Source: JBEKLJ01 sp050010255 (lineage in GTDB: Bacteria > Acidobacteriota > Terriglobia > Bryobacterales > Bryobacteraceae). From it: DNA of 33,526 bases. The notes under the pieces were generated by a model. That model did no database searches, was not told the DNA's origin, and saw nothing but the letters and a program-made list of their open reading frames with translations. Each line of letters opens with the position of its first letter. The first letter of the stretch is position 1. Where the stretch lies: the NCBI GenBank assembly GCA_050010255.1, contig JBEKLJ010000007.1, positions 1 through 33,526 on the forward strand, given 5' to 3'. Of this stretch, positions 24,539 to 32,274 are shown in pieces. The position numbers were made by a program, and so were the translations under genes.

Positions 24539-24729
24539 TCCGGATCGCGGTGTTCACATCCGGCGAGGTCGCGGTGGGAACCGGCGGCGCGATCGTCGCT
24601 CTCTCGGACCCCGAAGCGGAGTTCGACGAAGCCATGCTGAAAGCGCGCGCCGTCGTGGAGGCAGTCGCGGCCGCCGGGCGCGGGTTGCCGCGTCCGCGTG
24701 CGGACCGCCGAGCCGGTGCGCTACGCTGA
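24484..24729 (+). pseudogene. C-terminal remnant of PabB (chorismate-binding, aminodeoxychorismate synthase)
   Basis: In the frame one base forward of the PabA part, the sequence reads SAGLGYLGLDRSADLNIVIR, then GEVAVGTGGAIVALSDPEAE and KARAVVEAV, ending at TGA 24727-24729. This matches the conserved end of PabB/TrpE chorismate-binding enzymes, where SGALGYL, the DLNIVIRT segment and GGAIVxxSDPExE are hallmarks. Nothing of the ~400 upstream residues of PabB is present. Together with 24047-24538 this looks like a fused or adjacent pabA-pabB pair joined by an out-of-frame internal deletion near 24484. Confidence 0.8.
24722..24727 (+). promoter_or_regulatory. -10 box TACGCT 8 nt before the araD ATG
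   Basis: TACGCT is followed by gattcatc and ATG at 24736, with no Shine-Dalgarno. The box overlaps the stop of the PabB remnant. It fits the leaderless pattern. Confidence 0.45.
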
Positions 24730-24735
24730 TTCATC

Positions 24736-25431
24736 ATGCTGGAAGCGCTGCGGGAAGAAGTCTTCGAGGCCAACCGGGAACTGGTGCGGCGCGGCCTGGT
24801 GATCTACACCTTCGGCAACGCCAGCGGCATCGCCCGCCAGGAGGGCCTGGTGGTGATCAAGCCCAGCGGCGTGCCGTACGAGACGCTGCGGCCCGCCGAC
24901 CTGGTGGTGACGGACCTGGACGGCCACGTGGTGGAGGGCGCGCTGCGGCCGTCCTCGGATCTGCCGACGCACCTGGTCTTGTACCGCGAGTTCCGCGCCA
25001 TCGGGGGCGTCGCTCACACGCACTCGCGGTGCGCCACTGCCTGGGCGCAGGCCTGCCGCGAGATTCCCTGCTTCGGCACGACGCATGCCGACTACTTCCA
25101 CGGCCCGGTGCCCGTGACCAGAGGCATCGAGCCGCAGGAGCTCGAGGCGGGCTACGAAGAGAGCACCGGCCAGCTCATCGTTGAGCGCTTCCGCGGGCTG
25201 GATGCGCTGGACGTTCCGGCCGTGCTGGTGGCCTGCCACGGACCGTTCACCTGGGGCGCATCGGCGGCCCAGGCGGCGCACAACGCGGCGGTCCTGGAAG
25301 AGATCGCCGCGATGGCCTTTCAAACCGTAACGCTCGACCAGGCGGCGCGCCCGATCTCCTCTGCCCTGCTCGAGAAGCACTTCCGGCGCAAGCACGGCCC
25401 CGGAGCCTACTACGGGCAGCGGCGAGACTGA
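24736..25431 (+). CDS. araD: L-ribulose-5-phosphate 4-epimerase (class II aldolase family)
   Basis: 231 residues, the same length as E. coli AraD and alignable throughout. It interconverts L-ribulose 5-phosphate and D-xylulose 5-phosphate by retro-aldol chemistry with zinc. Zinc ligands are H94 and H96 in VAHTHSRCATAWAQ and H168 in ACHGPFTWG. Substrate phosphate elements are GNAS (27-30), KPSG (42-45) and SSD (73-75). The catalytic D119 lies in TTHADYFHG, and the C-terminal RKHGPGAYYGQ matches the AraD terminus. No araA or araB is adjacent, so a role in another pentose or uronate route is possible. It is convergent with the ZIP transporter gene across a palindromic repeat. Confidence 0.92.
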   Translation: MLEALREEVFEANRELVRRGLVIYTFGNASGIARQEGLVVIKPSGVPYETLRPADLVVTDLDGHVVEGALRPSSDLPTHLVLYREFRAIGGVAHTHSRCATAWAQACREIPCFGTTHADYFHGPVPVTRGIEPQELEAGYEESTGQLIVERFRGLDALDVPAVLVACHGPFTWGASAAQAAHNAAVLEEIAAMAFQTVTLDQAARPISSALLEKHFRRKHGPGAYYGQRRD

Positions 25432-25433
25432 CA

Positions 25434-25596
25434 CTAGCCCGATCTTCTCATAGCGCGGCATAGCCGCAACCAAACCGCCTGTGATCCGTCTGAAAGCCGG
25501 CGCGGCTCCTGTCGTGGCGCGAGCTTCAGCTTGCAGCGTCGGCTTCAGCCGACGCCCGGCGCCTCGCTTCGAAGGCGTGTGAGAAGATCGGGCTGG
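25434..25596. repeat. 163-bp element with perfect 15-bp terminal inverted repeats
   Basis: AGCCCGATCTTCTCA at 25436-25450 is the exact reverse complement of 25580-25594, with one further near-matching pair outside (CT/GG). The interior holds a perfect palindromic arm pair GCGTCGGCT (25536-25544) and AGCCGACGC (25547-25555). The right end (25558-25594) matches 29420-29455 and, more weakly, 85-122. It fills the gap between the convergent araD and ZIP stop codons, so it could end transcription from both sides. No coding capacity is seen. Confidence 0.8.
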
Positions 25597-25598
25597 CG

Positions 25599-26357
25599 TC
25601 AGTGCAGGAAGACCCGCAGCCCTTGCTGGAGGGCGGCGGCGCCTGCGGCGCCCGTTAGCGCGGGCACGAACGCAGGCCTCCCGCGCCGGCGCCATTCGCC
25701 GTGAACGGCGTGGAAGCCCAGGTAGAGGAAACTGCCGCCAGCCAGCGCCAGGGCGTACGCCACCCAGGCAACCCCGAAGCGGTCCGTGACGGCCGACTCC
25801 AGCACGGCTCCCACGAAGGTGATGGTCTCGACGACCACCGAGAGACCCAGCGCTTGCAGCCGTGAAGTGAGGGCGGCACGCAGCATGATGCCCAGCGCGA
25901 TGCCCTCGGGAATCTTGTGGAGCGTCACGCCCAGCAACACGACCGTCCCCAGGCCGCCCGCGTGGTCCTGCTGCGAGGCGGAGATCGCCACCCCGTCCAG
26001 GAACGCGTGCAGCGACGCGGCCACGGCCAGCGGCAGCGCGAACCCGTGCAGCGCGCGGGCGCACTGTTCGTGATCATGCCGGGGCGAGCAGGAAGGGCAG
26101 ACCGGATATACATAGCGGCCAAACGCCCAGAGCACTCCAAGGCCCGCGGCCAGCACCGCCACGCCGCCGAGCCACCCGTAGCTTTCGGCAAGCTCCGGAA
26201 AGACCCCGAAGAGCGCAATCCCAATCAACAGCCCGCCGCTGAAGGGGACAATCTTCCGCGGTGCGCTGCCGAGGGAATAGACGCCCAGCACCGCGCCAGC
26301 GACGCCGATCGAGGTCGAGATGAGCGACAGCATCGCACTGGGAGGCACGGGGTTCAC
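25599..26357 (-). CDS. ZIP-family metal transporter
   Basis: 252 residues with about seven or eight membrane segments. The two ZIP signature helices are clear: SLHAFLDGVAIS (H117, D121) and LHKIPEGIALG (H147, E151), which form the binuclear metal site in the channel. The loop between the early and late helices carries CPSCSPRHDHEQC (87-99), a likely metal-sensing segment. Family knowledge: uptake of zinc, iron or manganese into the cytoplasm. The start is either GTG 26357 or ATG 26333; neither has a clear ribosome binding site. A TAGAGT -10 box lies just upstream on the minus strand (about 26372-26377). Confidence 0.9.
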   Translation of the reverse strand: MNPVPPSAMLSLISTSIGVAGAVLGVYSLGSAPRKIVPFSGGLLIGIALFGVFPELAESYGWLGGVAVLAAGLGVLWAFGRYVYPVCPSCSPRHDHEQCARALHGFALPLAVAASLHAFLDGVAISASQQDHAGGLGTVVLLGVTLHKIPEGIALGIMLRAALTSRLQALGLSVVVETITFVGAVLESAVTDRFGVAWVAYALALAGGSFLYLGFHAVHGEWRRRGRPAFVPALTGAAGAAALQQGLRVFLH

Positions 26358-26476
26358 GGCAGGTCTTTTCTACTCTAGCATCCGCGTGCCGGAGCGAAGA
26401 GGGGCGGGGATCAGCAACACGGGAACAACGTGCCAGCAGACGCCGGACGCCGAACAGATCAGATCGGGCTACGCGA

Positions 26477-26496
26477 GGGCGGGCCCCGGCCCGCCC
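26477..26496. terminator. GC-only hairpin downstream of the JAB-like/TonB gene
   Basis: GGGCGGG (26477-26483) pairs with CCCGCCC (26490-26496) around a 6-nt loop, just after the stop at 26501-26503 on the minus strand. There is no U-tract, so intrinsic termination is uncertain. Confidence 0.35.
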
Positions 26497-26500
26497 CGAC

Positions 26501-28993
26501 TCACGGCAAGAAGTTGATATCCACCTGCGTCTCAGCCTCGATCGTCTCGCCGTTCAGCATCGCCGGGGTGTAAACCCAGCGCTGCACGGCCTGGACTGCG
26601 GCCGAGCGCAGCAGCGGCGGCCCACTGACCGCGGTCGCCCTCCTCACCCTCCCGTCCTTGCCGATCACGGCCTGGACACGCACGATCCCGGAGACACGCG
26701 TCTGACGCGCCAACGGCGGATAGGTCGGCGCGATGCGCTGCACCAAGCGCGCCTCCTGGACCTGGCCGCCGGTCCTCACCGCCGGCGCGGCGGGCGCCTG
26801 GGGCGCCGGAGTCTGCGCCTGCTGTGCTGGCTGTTGTTGTTGTGTCGGCGCCTGTGCCGGTGCAGAAACGGGAGCTGGCGCTGCCGCGGGCGGAGTCTGA
26901 GCCGGTAACGCCGGGCGGGACGGCACTCCTCCGCCGGAGCTGATGGTCGGCGGAGCTGGCATCTCCTGCTGTTCCGGTGCGCGGAGGCGCTCGGCCAGGG
27001 AGCCCTGCCTGGGCACCTGGGCCGTCACGGCAGGGCCAGCCAGAACCTTAGGTGCGGGCGGGGGAGGCGCTGCCGGTTGCTGGGCCGCGGGCGGCTGCGC
27101 GGTCGCCACCGTTGACAGCGGCGCCGCCGGTCTCTGCTCAGCCGGGTTGGGCCCAGGCTTTGCCGCGGAAGGTGCAGCAGCGACCACCCCAGGTGACGGA
27201 CGGCCCGCCAGTACGCGCACGGACTCACTGACGCTCTTGCGGCTCTTCAGGTCCGTGACTTCGAGACGGAAGTTGACGTCGGTGCTGATCGGAGAGTAGA
27301 TGATGCTGCCCTTGCGGAGCAGCGCGAGGTCCAGATCCACGTCCTCCCTGTGGTCTCCGTCAGTGATCGACAGCGTGGCACGCGTGGCCGTCGCGATCAG
27401 CTTGGCGCTGCCGTTCCAGCTCAGTTGCAACTGACCGGCGTTGCGCTCAACCTTGAGACCCAGGGTGTTATCCGACGGTGAGCCGGCCTGCTGGGGGGGC
27501 GCGACGGTGGAGCGGTAGTAGAAGTAACCGCCGCCCGCGGCCAGAAGCACGACGGCGGCCATGACCCACCTCAGGCGCTTGAACAGACCGGGCTTCCCCT
27601 CAACCGGCTCGGCGAGCACTGCGGCTGCCGGCTGAACCTTCACGGGCGCCGGCTCTTCCTTCCTGGCTGGCGCTCCGACTTCAGCCGGCTTCACGGCGGC
27701 CGGCTGCACAGGCGGCCGCGCCTCGACCTCGGCGGGCGGCTCTTCGCGCTTCAGAGCGATCGGCGCCACAACCGGCTTCTCTTCCTTCTTGACCGTAACG
27801 GCCGGCTTCTCCTCCCGCTTCGGGGGAACGGGTACAACCGGCGGCGCCTGCGGCCGCTCCTCTTTCCTGACCATGACCGGAGGCGCAGGCGGCTCCTTCA
27901 CTGGCTCCTTCGGAATAGCGGCCGGGCCGGCCGCGCGCTCTTCGCGGTGCGGCGGCACCGGAACGATGGGCGGCCGCTCCTCGCGTTTCAAACCGAGGGG
28001 AGCGCCCAACCGCTCTTCCCGTTTGGGCGGGGCAACCACCGGCGCCTGGCGTTCCTCCTGCTTCAGAATGGGCGGCGGGGGCGGAGGCGGCGCGGGCTCC
28101 TCGCGCTTGGGGGCAACCACCGGCGGCTTGGTCTCCTCCCGCCTCAGCACTGGAGGCGGTGGCGGTGGCGCTGGCTGTCCACGCATCGGCGGCGGCGCCA
28201 CAGGCGGCTTCGGCTGCTCGCGAACCAACGGCGGCGGCGCTGGCTGTTCCCGAGGTGGCGGGATGATGGGGGCCGGCTTGGGCTCCTCCCGCTTGAAGGA
28301 CACCGGGGCACTGACCGGAGCACGCTCCTCGCGCTTAGGCATGACCAGCGGCTCCTTGGGAGCAGCCGGGGCCTCGACGGGCTTCTCCGGGGCGGAGACG
28401 ATGGAGTTCGCGAAGCTTTTCAGCAGTTCGGCCCGCTTGAACGGGAACTGGAGATAGGACGCCTCGGCCTCGATACGGCCGCCCTCCCAGAAGAAGAACG
28501 CGCCCAGGCTGGGCTTCATCGAGAATGGCCTGACCAGCAGAAAGACCTGGCTAGGGTCGGAGAAGAACTGCTGCGCCAAAGCCAAGTCCTCTTCGTCCAG
28601 GGCGATGGAGCTGCGTGTGTTACTGCGGAAGCAGCCCACCAGGGCCTGCCCACCGCTCTTCACCCTCTCGATCGCCTCCCTAAGGCGCAGCTTGTCGGCA
28701 TCCGCGAGCATGTAGAGAGGACCGCGCGAGTACTCACATTCGACAGGCTCATAGCGCTCGAGGTAGATGCCCTGCGGGGCGCCTGCAACCACACGGCCCC
28801 CAAAAACACCGCCTATCTCCGAGCCGCGCTTGGTCACCGCCTTGAAGCTCTCGAGGGCCTCACGCTCCAGGCGATCAACCAGGTCGAGGCTGATGTGGAT
28901 CACAACCGGCTTGTCGGGAACCTCCCAACGATAAAACGCGGCACCCGCAGACTGGGCGCCTAGGGATTCGGCTGGAGTGGTTGTGTTGGTCAT
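26501..28993 (-). CDS. JAB-like N-terminal domain, Pro-rich linker, one TM helix and TonB C-terminal domain
   Basis: 830 residues from ATG 28993 (GGGGAGGA 7 nt upstream). Residues ~25-195 resemble a JAB/MPN domain: SEIGGVFGGRVV, EYEPVECEYS-like strand, then LVGCFRSNTRSSIALDEEDL and VFLLVRP. The metal-binding His-x-His of active JAMM proteases is replaced (RSN), so it is probably inactive. Residues ~210-470 are a proline-rich linker with recurring KREE units. A TM helix lies at ~474-495 (VMAAVVLLAAGGGYFYY), followed by a beta-rich FN3-like segment (~505-595). A second Pro/Ala/Gln linker leads to a TonB_C domain (~745-830: IAPTYPPLARQTRVSGIVRV, FLP end). This topology puts the JAB-like part in the cytoplasm and TonB_C in the periplasm. 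No ExbB/ExbD adjoin it. Confidence 0.82.
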   Translation of the reverse strand: MTNTTTPAESLGAQSAGAAFYRWEVPDKPVVIHISLDLVDRLEREALESFKAVTKRGSEIGGVFGGRVVAGAPQGIYLERYEPVECEYSRGPLYMLADADKLRLREAIERVKSGGQALVGCFRSNTRSSIALDEEDLALAQQFFSDPSQVFLLVRPFSMKPSLGAFFFWEGGRIEAEASYLQFPFKRAELLKSFANSIVSAPEKPVEAPAAPKEPLVMPKREERAPVSAPVSFKREEPKPAPIIPPPREQPAPPPLVREQPKPPVAPPPMRGQPAPPPPPPVLRREETKPPVVAPKREEPAPPPPPPPILKQEERQAPVVAPPKREERLGAPLGLKREERPPIVPVPPHREERAAGPAAIPKEPVKEPPAPPVMVRKEERPQAPPVVPVPPKREEKPAVTVKKEEKPVVAPIALKREEPPAEVEARPPVQPAAVKPAEVGAPARKEEPAPVKVQPAAAVLAEPVEGKPGLFKRLRWVMAAVVLLAAGGGYFYYRSTVAPPQQAGSPSDNTLGLKVERNAGQLQLSWNGSAKLIATATRATLSITDGDHREDVDLDLALLRKGSIIYSPISTDVNFRLEVTDLKSRKSVSESVRVLAGRPSPGVVAAAPSAAKPGPNPAEQRPAAPLSTVATAQPPAAQQPAAPPPPAPKVLAGPAVTAQVPRQGSLAERLRAPEQQEMPAPPTISSGGGVPSRPALPAQTPPAAAPAPVSAPAQAPTQQQQPAQQAQTPAPQAPAAPAVRTGGQVQEARLVQRIAPTYPPLARQTRVSGIVRVQAVIGKDGRVRRATAVSGPPLLRSAAVQAVQRWVYTPAMLNGETIEAETQVDINFLP

Positions 28994-29454
28994 CGGCACG
29001 TCCTCCCCACGGTATCTTCAGGGGTATCGTCGGTTCCCGATTGTACACCGAATGACCGCCGTTCACCACAGTGTTTCTAACATTTTCGCGTGGGAGGAAA
29101 TGGTCAGAATCGGCCTTGCAACGGGTCACGGAGGCGCAGATATAGCAAGAAAGTAATCACCCGAACACGGTGCTGCAATGCTAACTACAGTTATCATTTG
29201 GATAGTAGCTCTGGATACTGTCCCCGCCCAAGCTGAGACGGCCACTCGGTGGCGCCACCCTGCCCCGCCGGGTCAGAAGCCAGGACACGCAGCTGCGGCC
29301 CGCGCGACCCGAAACGACCGTTTGCCTTAGTACCAGTACCGGTCCATAGTACGGCTACGCCGTGGCGTTCCTCGGGAAGCCGACCCATCCGAGCGCAAAC
29401 CGCCCGGCAAAGCGCCTGCGGCGCCTCGCGTCGAACGGTGTGAGAAGATCGCGC
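28994..29454. other. 461-bp gene-free region with promoter and repeat end
   Basis: No convincing coding sequence was found in this stretch. On the minus strand TACAAT (29045-29040) is a good -10 for the JAB-like/TonB gene, with a weak -35 (GGTGAA) 16 bp upstream and a leader of about 40 nt. Positions 29100-29400 show no recognised feature. A partial palindromic-element end lies at 29420-29455. Confidence 0.5.
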
Positions 29455-29455
29455 C
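29420..29455. repeat. Partial copy of the dispersed inverted-repeat element (one end)
   Basis: GGCGCCTCGC, TCGAA and GTGTGAGAAGATCG are shared in order with 25558-25594 (about 31 of 37 positions). The matching left end was not found upstream. The segment directly abuts the TAG stop (29455-29457) of the ABC permease. The preceding GCGCCTGCGGCGC (29412-29424) also occurs in the 87-bp tandem repeat at 32101-32274. Confidence 0.6.
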
Positions 29456-30291
29456 TACTCCGTGCCGTAGTTGATCTCCGTCTTGCGGACCCGCAGGCTC
29501 GCGTAGACCAGCACGGCCGCTGTCAGCAACAGCAGTCCGGGCACCGCCAGGTAGGCCGGCGTCGGGTCGGCCGGGATGGCGAACAACTGGCCGGCGTTGT
29601 CAAAGGGCACGCGCACCGGGCACAGCGACTCAAGATAAAAGATCACGCTGATCTTCTTGAGCACGGGCGGGTAGAAGACGATGAACAGCTCCCAGACGAG
29701 CACCGAGATGGCGGGGACGATCGGATTGCGGAAGAGCATTCCCAGAGCCAGGAACACGGCGCCGTAGCCCAGGCAGGCGAGCACGGTGACGCCCACATAC
29801 GCCGCGGTCTGGCCCAGCGCCCAGGGGACCACGGCGCGATTCTCGGTCAGCGCCAGGTGCTGGCACAGGATCAGGTAGGACAGAAGCGTGCTTGCGCCGA
29901 ACACCGCCACGGTGGTCACGACGCCCGCCAGGTACTTCCCCACGACGACCACTTCGCGGCGCACGGGAGCGAGAAAGTAGTAGTGCAGCGTCTTCTCGAG
30001 CACCTCGCCGCGGAACAGATTCAGAAAGACCACCACGCAGCCGAAGAAGACCGCCAGCCGCAGGGAGAAGATCTGGAACACGGTGGCGTAAGCCATCAGA
30101 TCCTCCCGGCCGCTGCAGCGCCTCCAACCCTCAAGGTGCGCGACGGCGTGGAGCGCGAAGATGAACACCGGCATCGACGCCAGCAGGTAGACGGCGATGG
30201 CCCGGCGGGAGGCCAGGCTGCGCTTCACCTCCAGCCGCAGAATGGCGGCGATCTGCGCGCCCCAAAGCCGCCATGGGTATCGCGAGATCAT
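29455..30291 (-). CDS. ABC-2 type exporter permease
   Basis: 278 residues with six predicted membrane helices, the first at about 33-50 (AIAVYLLASMPVFIFALHAV) and the last near 248-268. A cytoplasmic N-terminal stretch (RLEVKRSLASRRA) and the LRLAVFFGCVVVFLNLFRGE plus LEKTLHYYFLAPVRREVVVV segments are typical of ABC-2 permeases that move substrates outward. It overlaps the upstream ATPase gene by ATGA and is the last gene of the operon. The substrate is not predictable from the sequence. Confidence 0.87.
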   Translation of the reverse strand: MISRYPWRLWGAQIAAILRLEVKRSLASRRAIAVYLLASMPVFIFALHAVAHLEGWRRCSGREDLMAYATVFQIFSLRLAVFFGCVVVFLNLFRGEVLEKTLHYYFLAPVRREVVVVGKYLAGVVTTVAVFGASTLLSYLILCQHLALTENRAVVPWALGQTAAYVGVTVLACLGYGAVFLALGMLFRNPIVPAISVLVWELFIVFYPPVLKKISVIFYLESLCPVRVPFDNAGQLFAIPADPTPAYLAVPGLLLLTAAVLVYASLRVRKTEINYGTE

Positions 30292-31238
30292 GCGGCGCCT
30301 CCCCCGTCTCCGATCAGATATTCGTAAACCGAGTTGACGTCGTCGTCGGCCGGCGCGACCGAGTCCAGCTCGATGGCGCCCTCGACCACTAACTCCTGGA
30401 GCAGCCGGTAGAACAGCTCGGGGGCGCGCGTCAGAACCAGCAGACCCTGGCGGTCGTGGTGGACGCGGACCTCGGCGACGTGGTCCTGGGAGAACAGCCG
30501 CGAGGCCAGCAGGGCCGGCTGCTTGGTGCGAACGAGGATTTGCAGAGGGTGCTCCTGGTGCATCTCCCCGCGCACGGCCTGGATCTGGCCCTCGGCCACC
30601 ACGTACCCGTTGCTCAAGAGCACCACCTGGTCGGAGATGCGGTCCACCTCGTGCAGGATGTGGCTGGAGATGACAACGTAAAGCCCCTCCGAGGCCAGCG
30701 CCCGGAAGAGTGTGATCGCCTCGGCCCGCGCCATGGGGTCGAGTCCGTTCAGCGGCTCGTCGAGCACCAACACCGTGGGCTGGTGCGCGATCGACTGCGC
30801 CAGCTTGATGCGCTGCCGCATGCCCTTGCTGTAAGAGGCGACGCGGCGGTGCGCCGCCTCGGCCAGGTTGACGCGCTCCAGCGCCTTCACGGTCAACTGC
30901 TCGGCCTGGGCGCGCGACATGCCGTGCAGCCGCAGGTAGGAGTGAATGAACTCGAAGCCGGTCAGCGCGCGCGGGAACGCGTCGAACTGCGTGCAGTAGC
31001 CGGTGAAGCGAAACAGCTTCTCGGAGTCGGCCGGCGGAATGCCCAGCACGCGGATGCGGCCGGAGGAGGGTTGCACCAGCCCCGTCATCAGGTTCATGAG
31101 GGTGGTCTTGCCGGAGCCGTTGGGGCCGACCAGCGTGGTGATGCCGGGCGGGATCGAGAGGCTCACGCGGTTGACGCCCAGCACCTCGCCGTAGAACTTC
31201 GAGACGTCCTCGAAGACGATCCCGTCCTGGCCGTTCAT
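30288..31238 (-). CDS. ABC transporter ATP-binding protein (second pair)
   Basis: 316 residues. Walker A is GPNGSGKTT (38-46), followed by the Q-loop GYCTQFDAFP, signature YSKGMRQRIKLAQSI, Walker B VLVLDEPLNGLDP and H-loop SSHILHEVD. The C-terminal ~100 residues form the extension seen in ABC-2 exporter ATPases. ATG 31238 overlaps the stop of the preceding permease (ATGA), and its own stop overlaps the next permease start the same way, so the gene is tightly coupled in the operon. Confidence 0.93.
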   Translation of the reverse strand: MNGQDGIVFEDVSKFYGEVLGVNRVSLSIPPGITTLVGPNGSGKTTLMNLMTGLVQPSSGRIRVLGIPPADSEKLFRFTGYCTQFDAFPRALTGFEFIHSYLRLHGMSRAQAEQLTVKALERVNLAEAAHRRVASYSKGMRQRIKLAQSIAHQPTVLVLDEPLNGLDPMARAEAITLFRALASEGLYVVISSHILHEVDRISDQVVLLSNGYVVAEGQIQAVRGEMHQEHPLQILVRTKQPALLASRLFSQDHVAEVRVHHDRQGLLVLTRAPELFYRLLQELVVEGAIELDSVAPADDDVNSVYEYLIGDGGGAA

Positions 31239-32092
31239 GCGCGCTCCACGTGGTAGGCGCGCAGCTTGCGCGCCAGCAGCCAGTAGCAGGCCCCGCAGCC
31301 GGCCGTCAGCGCCAGCAGAGCGGCCCCGGGCGAAAGGCCGGTGTCCGGCGGGACGCCGAACAGCCAGTGCCAGATGGTCCCGATTATCGCGGCGATGTTG
31401 ACCAGGTTGCCGGCGCGAGTGTGCAGGTTGTGGTTGATGGCCTCGCCGAATCCGGCGACGACGAAGAACAGGCCGAAGATCAGCGCGCCGGCGGCGATCC
31501 GCCAGCGCACCCAGGCCGAGGTCGCCATGGCCAGCAGGCACAGCGCGACGATCCAGATCCAGGAGGCCGCCAGCAGCGCCGGAACCATCCACAGGTTGGC
31601 CGCCAGCCAGGCCCCGCCTTCGAGATACGCCGCGAAGCCGAACAGCAGCAGCCCCGGGGCCCAGGTGATGGCCGAGATCAGGATGGCCAGCACGGCCGCC
31701 TTCCCCAGAACGTATTCGGCGCGCGAGAACGGCCGCGAGAAGTACAGCGGCAGGGCGTTGTTCGCCAGGTCCGGCGCCACCAGGCCGGGGCCGAGAAAGC
31801 CGGCGAGCATGAACGCCAGCGTGCCCTGCCAGGAGAGGAACTTGAGAAACGCCCCGGCGTCCGGCGACAGGACCCTCCTGCCTTGGAGCAGGGCGGCCGC
31901 GCCGGCGTTGTGCGGCAAGTACAGCAGTATGGCCATGACCACCGGATAGATGAAGGCGACGACGAAGAACGTGATCATGAACTTGGAGTCGAACACGTGG
32001 CGGCAGGAGCTGCGCGCGATGAGCAGAAAGCGCGACCACTGGGGCGTCAGCGTGCCCGCATAGGGCTCGTAGCCTCGCTTATAGACCGCCAT
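31235..32092 (-). CDS. ABC-2 type exporter permease (first pair)
   Basis: 285 residues starting MAVYKRGYEPYAGTLTPQWS, a cytoplasmic N-terminus recurrent in ABC-2 permeases of this type. About six membrane helices follow, for example SKFMITFFVVAFIYPVVMAI and LAFMLAGFLGPGLVAPDLAN, with LYFSRPFSRAEYVLGK in a cytoplasmic loop. The open frame continues upstream through the ATPase gene antisense to its coding frame, but ATG 32092 is right because GAGAGGAG lies 8 nt before it. That ribosome binding site is supplied by the end of the 87-bp tandem repeat. Confidence 0.88.
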   Translation of the reverse strand: MAVYKRGYEPYAGTLTPQWSRFLLIARSSCRHVFDSKFMITFFVVAFIYPVVMAILLYLPHNAGAAALLQGRRVLSPDAGAFLKFLSWQGTLAFMLAGFLGPGLVAPDLANNALPLYFSRPFSRAEYVLGKAAVLAILISAITWAPGLLLFGFAAYLEGGAWLAANLWMVPALLAASWIWIVALCLLAMATSAWVRWRIAAGALIFGLFFVVAGFGEAINHNLHTRAGNLVNIAAIIGTIWHWLFGVPPDTGLSPGAALLALTAGCGACYWLLARKLRAYHVERA

Positions 32093-32100
32093 GGGCGCAG

Positions 32101-32274
32101 CTCCTCTCACGACGTAGGGACAAGAACGCAGGCCCCGGTTGCCACGCGCCGCTTCTGCGCCGCAGGCGCCCTGCCGCGCGGTTAACGCTCCTCTCACGAC
32201 GCAGGGACAAGAACGCAGGCCCCGGTTGCCACGCGCCGCTTCTGCGCCGCAGGCGCCCTGCCGCGCGGTTAGCG
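32101..32274. repeat. 87-bp tandem duplication between two ABC operon genes
   Basis: Two adjacent copies, 32101-32187 and 32188-32274, differ at two positions (85 of 87 identical). On the minus strand each unit begins at CGCTAA (last sense codon plus TAA stop of the ATPase gene), contains palindromic GCGCCTGCGGCGC, and ends in GAGAGGAG, the permease ribosome binding site. The unit is therefore the exact intergenic region, duplicated. Nothing coding is expected inside. Confidence 0.85.

Noticed and set aside
27789..28457. Gly/Ser-rich plus-strand open frame resembling a structural protein
   Set aside because: It is the complement of the Pro/Glu/Arg-rich linker of the JAB-like/TonB protein, so the repetitiveness is inherited.
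32101..32274. Possible CRISPR repeat-spacer unit
   Set aside because: It is a simple two-copy tandem duplication of 87 bp with no spacers and no cas genes.
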